Below are positions 34,779-42,493 of a stretch of DNA of 64,000 bases, one piece after another. Within the stretch, counting starts at the first letter, position 1; each line of letters begins with the position of its first letter. The notes beneath the pieces are model-generated. The model was not told the DNA's origin. It saw only the letters and a program-made list of their open reading frames with translations, and did no database searches. The stretch spans positions 62,001 through 126,000 of the forward strand of contig CANJJT010000001.1 of the NCBI GenBank assembly GCA_947474715.1. The letters are read 5' to 3'. Made by a program: the position numbers and the translations under genes. The stretch is from CAIYPG01 sp903864555 (GTDB lineage: Bacteria; Pseudomonadota; Gammaproteobacteria; Burkholderiales; SG8-39).

Positions 34779-36434
34779 TCAGCTCAATTTGCTGTTACGC
34801 GTGATGTACCACTGCTGCAGTATAGAAAGAACATTGTTGACTAGCCAGTAAAGGACCAACCCGGCCGGAAATACAAAGAACATCACTCCGAAAACGAGTG
34901 GCATGATCTGCATCACCTTCGCCTGAACCGGATCCGGAGGCATCGGGCTCATGCGGGTCTGGATAATCATCGAAACCATCATCAGTGCAGGCAGGATGTA
35001 GTACGGGTCAGCGCTCGCCAAATCGGAGATCCAGCCGTAGAACGGCGCCTGGCGTAACTCCACGCTTGCAAGAAGCACCCAGTACAAGGATATGAAGACC
35101 GGTATCTGGACCACGATGGGAAGGCAACCACCTAATGGATTGATCTTCTCCTGCTTGTACAACTCCATCATGGCCTGATTCTGCTTCATCCGATCATCCG
35201 CATATTGCTCGCGGATCTTTGTAAGCCGAGGTGTAACCAGTTTCATTTTGGCCATGGAGCGGTAACTGGCGGCAGACAACGGGAAGAAAATAAGCTTGAT
35301 GGTGACCGTCAGAAATACGATTGCGAGACCCCAGTTTCCTAGCCAGCCATGAAAAAACTGCAGCACCCAGAATAGCGGGGCGGCGATGATCGTCAGCCAG
35401 CCATAGTCCACAACCAGATCCAGACCGGGGGCAATAGCCCTCAGGTTGTCCTGCTCCTGTGGTCCGGCATAGAGCGCCACCTTCGAAGACGCCTTTGCGC
35501 CGGCCGGAACTTCGCCGATGGAAAAAATGACACCGGCGGCATACAGGTCTTCACCAAGCTTACGACCGAAAAACTCCCTCGAGATATTGCTAGAAGGCAC
35601 CAGCGCTACCACGAAATAGTGCTGTAGCATCCCGATCCACCCGTTGTCAGCCACCTTGGAATAAGGTTTGCTATCCACATCACCGAAGGCGACTTTCTTG
35701 AACTTTTCCTGCTCGGTGTAAAGAGCGGGGCCGGTATAGGTGGCACTCATGCTGTTGGTGCCGGCGGGTGCCTTGCTGTCACGCGTCATTTGGACGTACG
35801 CATGGGTGGATAACGACGTGCTGCTTCCGTTAATGACTTCCTGGGTGATGTCGATCAAATAACTGTCACGATGAAAGCTAAACGTCTTGCGCAGCTTCAA
35901 CCCGCTTGCCGAGCCTGTCCCGTCTGCTTCGAGGACTACCTCCATTGAATTCTGGACAGCCCCCAACTCAAGCTGCTTGGACGATGCGGTATACAACGTA
36001 CGGTGATTGGGAAGGCCCTCGCCGATCAGTCCGCTCTGTAAGGTGTAGTGATGGAAAGGTCCCAGAAGAATGACATTCTTGCCCTGATTCTCACTGTCGG
36101 CATGCTCAAGCAACTCAAGCACCGCAATTTCACCACCCAGAGTGTCGATCTCCGCGACCAGCTTGTCAGTCTTGACATGAACGCGCTCGCCCTTCTGGGC
36201 TGTCGCGGTCTGGGCAGCCGACTGGGTCGGAGGCGCGACCACCGCCTTTCCGCTTGGCTGCGGAACCACACCGGTAACAGCTGGCTTGGTCGGTTCAGGT
36301 ACACCCGCAGTGCCGCCCGCAGTCTGGGCCTGAGACGCGATCTGACCGACTCGCTGATCCTTCTGCCAGGCCTCCCAGAGAAGCAGCAAGGAAAATGAGA
36401 ACACTATGAAAAGTACAAATCTTTGGATATCCAT
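34779..36434 (-). CDS. yidC: Membrane protein insertase YidC
   Basis: YidC inserts and folds inner-membrane proteins, including the Fo c and a subunits encoded nearby. The canonical 'MDIQRFVLFIVFSFSLLLLWE' N-terminal anchor is followed by a large periplasmic domain typical of Gram-negative YidC. The C-terminal five-helix core has 'GNWGLAIVFLTVTIKLIFFPLSAASYRSMAKMK' and 'NPLGGCLPIVVQIPVFISLYWVL'. Two consecutive ATGs open the frame; I chose the second (36434) because it gives the family-typical MDIQR. Confidence 0.97.
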   Translation of the reverse strand: MDIQRFVLFIVFSFSLLLLWEAWQKDQRVGQIASQAQTAGGTAGVPEPTKPAVTGVVPQPSGKAVVAPPTQSAAQTATAQKGERVHVKTDKLVAEIDTLGGEIAVLELLEHADSENQGKNVILLGPFHHYTLQSGLIGEGLPNHRTLYTASSKQLELGAVQNSMEVVLEADGTGSASGLKLRKTFSFHRDSYLIDITQEVINGSSTSLSTHAYVQMTRDSKAPAGTNSMSATYTGPALYTEQEKFKKVAFGDVDSKPYSKVADNGWIGMLQHYFVVALVPSSNISREFFGRKLGEDLYAAGVIFSIGEVPAGAKASSKVALYAGPQEQDNLRAIAPGLDLVVDYGWLTIIAAPLFWVLQFFHGWLGNWGLAIVFLTVTIKLIFFPLSAASYRSMAKMKLVTPRLTKIREQYADDRMKQNQAMMELYKQEKINPLGGCLPIVVQIPVFISLYWVLLASVELRQAPFYGWISDLASADPYYILPALMMVSMIIQTRMSPMPPDPVQAKVMQIMPLVFGVMFFVFPAGLVLYWLVNNVLSILQQWYITRNSKLS

Positions 36435-36479
36435 CATGGGCTTTGCTCTTATGTTTTTTGCACGGAGCTCTCGTGCTAC

Positions 36480-36689
36480 TCAGGGCACGGGATCGTGGCC
36501 GCCCGGATGCCAGGGATTGCATCGCAATACGCGGCTGACTGAGAGCATGCTGCCACGAGCCACTCCATGCTTGGTGATCGCAAGCATGGCATATTCGGAA
36601 CAACTGGGGGTGAATCGGCAGTTCGTCCCGATGAAAGGACTGATGAAGTAACGATAGGCGCGAATCAGGAGGAGGAGGATGCTTTTCAT
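36480..36689 (-). CDS. yidD: Membrane protein insertion efficiency factor YidD
   Basis: The 69-residue protein has the DUF37/YidD signature: 'LLLLIRAYRYFISPFIGTNCRFTPSCSEYAMLAITKHG' with two of the three cysteines in it, and 'RVLRCNPWHPGGHDPVP' at the end. It helps YidC-dependent insertion. The ATG at 36689 has AGGGG upstream. It starts 11 bases after the rnpA stop. Confidence 0.95.
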   Translation of the reverse strand: MKSILLLLIRAYRYFISPFIGTNCRFTPSCSEYAMLAITKHGVARGSMLSVSRVLRCNPWHPGGHDPVP

Positions 36690-36700
36690 GAAGACCCCTA

Positions 36701-37018
36701 TCAAGGGTCTGTCTTAAACGAGTCGAGTTCGGCTCTCAGCTTCTTCTCCATCAATATGCCACGAACAGGTGCAATTATCCTCACAACACAATCTTTGCCT
36801 TGTAGCCGATCTTGTTGTGACCTGAACCATTCCCTGAGAATACGCTTGAGTCTGTTGCGGTCAACCGCATTGGACAAAAGCCGCTTGGGAACAATCAGTC
36901 CCAGTCGAGCAGGGCTTGGCTCGGTGGACCTGATGATCACGTTCGCGAAACGTCCCCGCACAGACCGCCCGAGCTTCATGGCATCAGTGAAGTCTGCACC
37001 TCTCAGGGAGCCGCGCAA
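36701..37018 (-). CDS. rnpA: Ribonuclease P protein component (non-ATG start)
   Basis: RnpA assists RNase P RNA in 5' maturation of tRNAs. The 'LGLIVPKRLLSNAVDRNRLKRILREWFR' stretch is the RNase P protein signature (R-N-x-x-K-R). The frame is open back to the rpmH stop codon at 37067 with no ATG in the expected N-terminal region; an internal ATG (MKLGRSV) would remove the first strand. I give a TTG start at 37018, but another non-ATG codon between rpmH and that point could be used. Confidence 0.88.
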   Translation of the reverse strand: MRGSLRGADFTDAMKLGRSVRGRFANVIIRSTEPSPARLGLIVPKRLLSNAVDRNRLKRILREWFRSQQDRLQGKDCVVRIIAPVRGILMEKKLRAELDSFKTDP

Positions 37019-37066
37019 AGGATTTGCGTCGCGAGAACCAAATAAATTAAGTATTCGGTTTCGTCG

Positions 37067-37201
37067 TCAGACAGCCAGGCGGGCACGACCTTTGGCCCGG
37101 CGCGCACGGATTACCGCCCGGCCGCCCCTGGTTTTCATCCGCTCCAGAAAGCCGTGCGTCCGCTTCCGGCGAACCACTGAAGGCTGGTAGGTGCGTTTCA
37201 T
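37067..37201 (-). CDS. rpmH: 50S ribosomal protein L34
   Basis: L34 is 44 residues, starts 'MKRTYQPSVVRRKRTHGFLE', and ends 'RAKGRARLAV' after the conserved 'RMKTRGGRAVIRARR'. It is the start of the rpmH-rnpA-yidD-yidC-mnmE cluster and is divergent from dnaA with 150 bases between. Start, stop and length are all canonical. Confidence 0.97.
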   Translation of the reverse strand: MKRTYQPSVVRRKRTHGFLERMKTRGGRAVIRARRAKGRARLAV

Positions 37202-37281
37202 AATGCATTTCCTAGTGGCAAAAGAACCTGTAATTACACATGGTTATGGACTGAATGTCAACACCTTTGATGAAGTGGGGC

Positions 37282-37290
37282 TGTGGATAA
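37282..37290 (-). other. Consensus DnaA box between rpmH and dnaA
   Basis: TGTGGATAA is the reverse complement of the perfect DnaA box TTATCCACA. It lies in the 150-base rpmH-dnaA gap, 62 bases before the dnaA start codon. It could belong to the origin or serve dnaA autoregulation; as a single perfect box upstream of dnaA, autoregulation is the simpler reading. Confidence 0.8.
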
Positions 37291-37351
37291 GTCTGGACAA
37301 AAGGACTAGAATCCTCGCTTAAGTTCATCTGGTAAGGATGGTGTTTTTCAC

Positions 37352-38722
37352 ATGCTCGGTTTTTGGCAAGTCTGCCTCAGCCAATTCGAAAAAGAACTTC
37401 CGAGTCAACAATTTAACACCTGGATCAAGCCACTTGACGTTGACCAGACCCAGACTGATTCAGGAGAACTAAAGCTCGTAGCACCGAACCGTTTTGTCAT
37501 GCAATGGGTAAAGGAGCGGTTTGTCTCACGAATTGAGTCCATGGGTAACGAATTTTTCTCGTCCCCCCTTAAAGTTTCCCTCAGTCTTCCACAAACTCCG
37601 ATTGCAGCCCCCCCCGCCAGACCGTTGAGTGTGGAAGTAGATACGCCAATCCAGGTACGGAGTTCAGCCAACGGCGAAGTAAACAAACAGTCCAAAAGCG
37701 ACAGATCAAATCTGATACGCGATTTCACATTCGAAAATTTCGTTGCCGGTAAGGCCAATCAGCTTGCACGTGCCGCTGCATTGCAGGTGGCGGAGCACCC
37801 TGGTACTTCATATAACCCACTTTTCATTTACGGCGGCGTCGGACTGGGAAAGACCCACCTTATCCATGCCATTGGCAATTTCATGCTCGGGCAGCATCCC
37901 GGTGCACGGGTTAGGTATCTGCATGCATCCGACTACGTTTCCGACGTGGTTCGTGCCTACCAGCAAAAGTCCTTCGATGAATTCAAGCTTTACTATCATT
38001 CACTTGATCTACTTCTCATAGACGACATACAGTTTTTCACGGGCAAAGACCGAACTCAGGAGGAATTCTTCTATGCCTTCAATGCCCTAATTGAATCGCA
38101 CAAGCAAGTCATCATCACCTGCGACACCTACCCGAAGGATCTGTCAGGACTGGACGAGCGCCTGAAATCGAGGTTCTCCTGGGGTCTGACCGTGGCAGTC
38201 GAGCCTCCCGAACAGGAAATGCGTGTAGCCATCATCCTGAAAAAGGCTGAGGCAGTGTCATTCAAGCTTGATGAGGACGTTGCCTTCTTTATTGCAAAAC
38301 ACATTCGATCGAATGTTCGCGAACTTGAAGGCGCCCTTAAGAGCGTAATGGCCTTCGCAAGATTCAACGGAAAAGACATCAATCTCGACACAGCAAAGGA
38401 AGCGCTCAAAGACCTTCTTGTAGCCCAGAACCGGCAAATTACAGTTGAGAACATTCAGAAAACAACTGCCGACTATTACAAACTCAAGATTTCCGACTTG
38501 CTGGCAAAGAAGCGGGCACGCAACATTGCCCGACCACGGCAAATGGCTATGGCGCTGGCAAAAGAACTAACGCAGATGAGTCTTCCGGAAATCGGGGATG
38601 CATTTGGTGGTCGCGACCACACGACCGTGCTGCATGCCTGCAGAACAATAGCCGCACTAAGGGAAAAAAATTATGAAATCAATCGTGACTACCACGTTCT
38701 GGAACAGGTGTTGAAGGGTTGA
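37352..38722 (+). CDS. dnaA: Chromosomal replication initiator DnaA
   Basis: DnaA (456 residues) opens origins by binding DnaA boxes. Domain I reads 'FWQVCLSQFEKELPSQQFNTWIKPL'. The AAA+ domain has Walker A 'YGGVGLGKTHLIHAIGN' near residue 160, Walker B 'LLLIDDIQFF' and 'GLDERLKSRFSWGL'. Domain IV has the DNA-binding signature 'GGRDHTTVLHACRTI' near residue 425. Domain II (about residues 85-120) is short. It is followed by dnaN and gyrB in the same direction. Confidence 0.98.
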   Translation: MLGFWQVCLSQFEKELPSQQFNTWIKPLDVDQTQTDSGELKLVAPNRFVMQWVKERFVSRIESMGNEFFSSPLKVSLSLPQTPIAAPPARPLSVEVDTPIQVRSSANGEVNKQSKSDRSNLIRDFTFENFVAGKANQLARAAALQVAEHPGTSYNPLFIYGGVGLGKTHLIHAIGNFMLGQHPGARVRYLHASDYVSDVVRAYQQKSFDEFKLYYHSLDLLLIDDIQFFTGKDRTQEEFFYAFNALIESHKQVIITCDTYPKDLSGLDERLKSRFSWGLTVAVEPPEQEMRVAIILKKAEAVSFKLDEDVAFFIAKHIRSNVRELEGALKSVMAFARFNGKDINLDTAKEALKDLLVAQNRQITVENIQKTTADYYKLKISDLLAKKRARNIARPRQMAMALAKELTQMSLPEIGDAFGGRDHTTVLHACRTIAALREKNYEINRDYHVLEQVLKG

Positions 38723-38923
38723 ACAAGTTCTGTATAAACACGGGACTAATTCTTGGCAAGTTGCAACGGAGCATTTTCTGAAAAAGAGTTCATGGTTCAT
38801 ACACAGAGGAATCCATAAGTTGTCCACAGGGATTGCTTCTTGTAAAGCCGCACCACTGCTGGATACTGGCTGGTTGTCCCCAGAAAAACCGTTCCTTATC
38901 ATGATTATTAAGGATATAAATAG
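38723..38923. other. Candidate replication origin region (dnaA-dnaN intergenic)
   Basis: This 201-base gap contains three DnaA-box-like words on the plus strand: TTGTCCACA at 38820-38828 (one mismatch), TCATACACA at 38797-38805 (one mismatch) and TTGTCCCCA at 38874-38882 (two mismatches). An AT-rich stretch before dnaN (about 38895-38922, with TTATCATGATTATTAAGGATATAA-like composition) could be the unwinding element. With the perfect box at 37282, the origin probably lies in or on either side of dnaA. The exact oriC is not proven by sequence alone. Confidence 0.6.
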
Positions 38924-40033
38924 ATGAATCTATTCAAGATCAGTCGGGAATCACTTCTGAAACCGCTACAGGCCGTATCGGGAATCATCGAGCGTCGCCA
39001 CACACTTCCTATCCTGTCGAATGTCCTTTTGTCGCGTAACGGTGAGAAGATTGAATTTGTCGCGACTGACATCGAGATAGAAATCAGCGCGGGAACGCCC
39101 GTATCCGGCCAGGGAGAATCCAAAACCACGACAGTCGGTGCCCGTAAACTGCTTGACATACTAAGGGCCTTGCCAGATGGCTCTGAAGTATCTGTTGCCC
39201 TTCAGGACAAGCGCCTGCAATTGAAGGCAGGCAAGAGTCGTTTCAACCTCCAGACTCTTCCATCCGAGGATTTTCCGAGACTAGCGCAAGCCGAAGGTGA
39301 GACAACCGACTTCGAAGTTCCCCAAAAGTTGCTCAAGAGCCTTATAGGACTTGTCCAGTACGCCATGGCGCAGCAGGACATACGCTACTACCTTAACGGA
39401 CTGCTGATGGTCGTGGATGCTGGGTACCTGCATCTCATTGCCACCGATGGACATAGGCTTGCTTTCGCTCGCCGCAAGCTGGAAGGAAAGGATTTACCAA
39501 AACAGGAAATCATTCTTCCCAGGAAAACGATACTGGAACTGTCGAAACTGCTGGCTGATGCAGACACACTGGTTTCAATAAGACTTTCCGGCAGTCAGGC
39601 CAGATTTGCCTTTGGTGATGTATTGCTGGTGTCAAAGCTTATAGACGGAAAGTTTCCTGACTATGGCAGGGTGATACCGCAGAACCAGCCGAAGCTGCTG
39701 CGTTTGAATCGCGTATCGTTGCTGCATTCCCTTCAGAGGGCGGCAATCCTGACCAGCGACAAGTTTCGTGGAGTGCGCTGGGTCCTTTCGGATGGGGTGT
39801 TGAAGATCATATGCTCCAATACTGAACAGGAAGAAGCCGTAGAGGAAATTGATGTGGATTACAAGGGGGATTCACTTGATATCGGTTTTAATGTGAGTTA
39901 TCTCCTGGATGTACTTAACAACCTCAGCGAAGACGAAGTGTCGTGCGGGCTTGGCGACGCAAATTCAAGCGCTCTGATTACAATTCCCGGCAAGGAAGAC
40001 TTCAAGTATGTAGTCATGCCGATGAGGATATAA
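38924..40033 (+). CDS. dnaN: DNA polymerase III beta sliding clamp
   Basis: DnaN (369 residues) is the ring-shaped processivity clamp. The N-terminus 'ESLLKPLQAVSGIIERRHTLPILSNVLL' and the C-terminal 'YLLDVLNNLSEDEVSCGLGDANSSALI' with terminal 'YVVMPMRI' (the conserved M-P-M-R-x end) are standard. The three tandem clamp domains fit the length. It lies 200 bases after dnaA and 9 bases before gyrB. Confidence 0.98.
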   Translation: MNLFKISRESLLKPLQAVSGIIERRHTLPILSNVLLSRNGEKIEFVATDIEIEISAGTPVSGQGESKTTTVGARKLLDILRALPDGSEVSVALQDKRLQLKAGKSRFNLQTLPSEDFPRLAQAEGETTDFEVPQKLLKSLIGLVQYAMAQQDIRYYLNGLLMVVDAGYLHLIATDGHRLAFARRKLEGKDLPKQEIILPRKTILELSKLLADADTLVSIRLSGSQARFAFGDVLLVSKLIDGKFPDYGRVIPQNQPKLLRLNRVSLLHSLQRAAILTSDKFRGVRWVLSDGVLKIICSNTEQEEAVEEIDVDYKGDSLDIGFNVSYLLDVLNNLSEDEVSCGLGDANSSALITIPGKEDFKYVVMPMRI

Positions 40034-40042
40034 AGAAAAACA

Positions 40043-42466
40043 ATGTCAGATTTGCCAAGCAATGCAGCAGAGTACGGTTCGGACAGTATCAAAGTTCTCA
40101 AGGGTCTAGATGCTGTGCGTAAGCGTCCCGGCATGTACATCGGGGATACTTCCGATGGCACCGGGCTTCATCATATGGTGTTCGAAGTCGTTGACAATGC
40201 CATAGACGAGGCGCTGGCCGGACATTGCGACGAGATCGTGGTAACCATACACATCGACAATTCCATCAGTGTTACCGACAATGGACGTGGCATCCCGACG
40301 CAGATACATCGAGATGATGAAGAGGGACGGTCCGCCGCAGAGATCGTCATGACTGAACTGCACGCTGGCGGAAAATTCGACAGCAATGCATACAAGGTTT
40401 CCGGTGGTCTGCATGGGGTTGGAGTCTCTGTTGTCAATGCACTCTCGGATTGGCTTCGTTTGACCATTCGCAGGGATGGTGATGTGCATTCCATGGAATT
40501 TCGAAGGGGAAAGAGAGTCGAGCCCCTTAAAGTGACTGGCAAGACGGAGCGGCGGGGTACAGAAGTCCATTTTTTTGCCAGCGCGGAAACATTTTTAAAT
40601 ATACATTTTCACTACGATATTCTTGCGAAACGCCTTCGTGAACTGTCATTTCTCAACAATGGGGTGAAGATCAAACTGGTCGACCAGCGCGAAGGCAAGG
40701 AAGAAGACTTCGCTTTTGAAGGCGGTGTTCGCGGCTTCGTGGAATACATCAACCGTAATAAGAGCGTATTGCATCAGACAGTCTTTCATGCTGTTGGCGA
40801 AAAGGAAGGCATCGTTGTGGAAGTGGCGATGCAGTGGAATGACTCCTACCAGGAGCAGGTTCTTTGTTTCACCAACAATATTCCTCAGCGCGACGGTGGA
40901 ACACACCTGACCGGGTTGCGTGCGGCCATGACACGTTCCATCAATCAGTACATCGAAGCAAACGAGGTAGCCAAGCGCGCCAAGGTTGAGACTACTGGTG
41001 ATGACATGCGGGAAGGACTGTCCTGCGTGCTCTCGGTGAAGGTCCCCGAGCCCAAGTTTTCCTCTCAGACCAAGGAAAAGCTGGTTTCCTCAGAGGTGCA
41101 GCCAGTAGTCCAGGAGGTAGTGGCGGAGAAGCTCAAGGCATTCCTGCTCGAGAAACCCAATGATGCCCGTGTGATTTGCACCAAGATTGTTGATGCAGCA
41201 CGTGCCCGTGAAGCTGCCCGAAAGGCCAGGGAATTAACGCGCCGAAAAGGGGTTCTGGATTCTTTTGGATTGTCCGCAAAGCTCGCTGATTGTCAGGAGA
41301 AGGATCCTGCACAGTGTGAACTCTATGTTGTCGAGGGTGACTCTGCCGGTGGTTCCGCCAAACAGGGTAGAGATCGCCGTTTCCAGGCAATTCTTCCCCT
41401 CAAGGGCAAGATATTGAACGTGGAGAAGGCCCGGTTCGACAAGTTGATCTCGTCACAGGAGATCATTACTCTTATCCAGACTTTGGGAACGGGTATCGGC
41501 AAGGAAGAGTACGACATCAGCAAGCTGCGTTATCACCGCGTGATTATCATGACCGATGCTGACGTTGATGGAGCACACATAAGGACTTTGATCCTCACCT
41601 TCTTCTACCGACAAATGCCGGAACTCATAGAGCATGGGCATATCTATATTGCACAACCGCCGCTATACAAGGTGAAACTTGGCAAGAACGAGCGCTATCT
41701 CAAGGATGACCACGAGCGTGACCAGTTCATACTGGCCCAGGCGCTGATAGGTGCCAGCCTGATACCTAGATCGGACGAGCCTGCCATTGAAGGTGATGCG
41801 CTTGAGCAACTCGCCAAGAGCTTCCTGCTCGCCGAGGCTGTAATCAGGCGACTTTCGAAGATCATAGACACGGCAGTCCTTAGGGCGATCACGGCGGGTG
41901 CAACAATTGATCTTTCCGATGCTGCACGCACCGAAGAAAGCGCTATCTCCCTGGAAGCAAGAATGGCGGAATTGGCGGGTGGCAATGGTGGTATTCGCAC
42001 GCGCTCCAGGTATGACGAAAAGAGCGAGCGGCACCAGATTGTCGTTGAGCGCAGTCATCATGGAAACATTCGCACCAGTGTCATCAACGAGGATTTTGTC
42101 GCGTCAGGCGATTATCAGCAGTTGGAAACCACTTCACAGCTTCTGAAGGGACTGATAGGTGCAGGAGCCAGCGTACATCGAGACGACAAGGAGCAGGTGG
42201 TGCTCAACTTCGGGGAAGCAATTAACTGGTTGCTGGGTGAAGTGGAGCGAAGTGCTTCCATACAACGCTACAAAGGTCTGGGAGAAATGAATCCTGACCA
42301 GTTGTGGGAAACCACCATGGATCCTGCTTCGCGTCGCTTATTGAAGGTGCAAATAGAGGATGTTCTCGCTGCGGATGATATCTTCACACGCCTTATGGGG
42401 GACGAAGTCGAACCCAGGCGGCTCTTTATCGAGCAGAATGCCCTGATAGCCCGCCTAGACGTTTGA
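40043..42466 (+). CDS. gyrB: DNA gyrase subunit B
   Basis: GyrB (807 residues) supplies ATPase and TOPRIM activity for negative supercoiling. ATPase motifs are 'EVVDNAIDEALAGHCDEI' and 'GRGIPTQIH' with 'GLHGVGVSVVNALS'. TOPRIM motifs are 'VVEGDSAGGSAKQGRDRRFQAILPL' near residue 430 and 'MTDADVDGAHIRTLIL' near 505. The Gram-negative-specific insert before 'QRYKGLGEMNPDQLWETTMDP' is present. Length is near the E. coli 804. The stop codon overlaps a GC-rich palindrome. Confidence 0.98.
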   Translation: MSDLPSNAAEYGSDSIKVLKGLDAVRKRPGMYIGDTSDGTGLHHMVFEVVDNAIDEALAGHCDEIVVTIHIDNSISVTDNGRGIPTQIHRDDEEGRSAAEIVMTELHAGGKFDSNAYKVSGGLHGVGVSVVNALSDWLRLTIRRDGDVHSMEFRRGKRVEPLKVTGKTERRGTEVHFFASAETFLNIHFHYDILAKRLRELSFLNNGVKIKLVDQREGKEEDFAFEGGVRGFVEYINRNKSVLHQTVFHAVGEKEGIVVEVAMQWNDSYQEQVLCFTNNIPQRDGGTHLTGLRAAMTRSINQYIEANEVAKRAKVETTGDDMREGLSCVLSVKVPEPKFSSQTKEKLVSSEVQPVVQEVVAEKLKAFLLEKPNDARVICTKIVDAARAREAARKARELTRRKGVLDSFGLSAKLADCQEKDPAQCELYVVEGDSAGGSAKQGRDRRFQAILPLKGKILNVEKARFDKLISSQEIITLIQTLGTGIGKEEYDISKLRYHRVIIMTDADVDGAHIRTLILTFFYRQMPELIEHGHIYIAQPPLYKVKLGKNERYLKDDHERDQFILAQALIGASLIPRSDEPAIEGDALEQLAKSFLLAEAVIRRLSKIIDTAVLRAITAGATIDLSDAARTEESAISLEARMAELAGGNGGIRTRSRYDEKSERHQIVVERSHHGNIRTSVINEDFVASGDYQQLETTSQLLKGLIGAGASVHRDDKEQVVLNFGEAINWLLGEVERSASIQRYKGLGEMNPDQLWETTMDPASRRLLKVQIEDVLAADDIFTRLMGDEVEPRRLFIEQNALIARLDV

Positions 42467-42484
42467 CCGGGCCGCGGCCCGGTC
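42465..42484. terminator. GC-rich palindrome between convergent gyrB and topB
   Basis: GACCGGGCCGCGGCCCGGTC is a perfect 20-base palindrome that overlaps the last base of the gyrB stop codon. It lies 9 bases from the topB stop on the opposite strand. There is no T-run on either side, but its place between convergent genes suggests a bidirectional terminator or transcript-end stabiliser. Confidence 0.55.
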
Positions 42485-42493
42485 AGCAGCACC

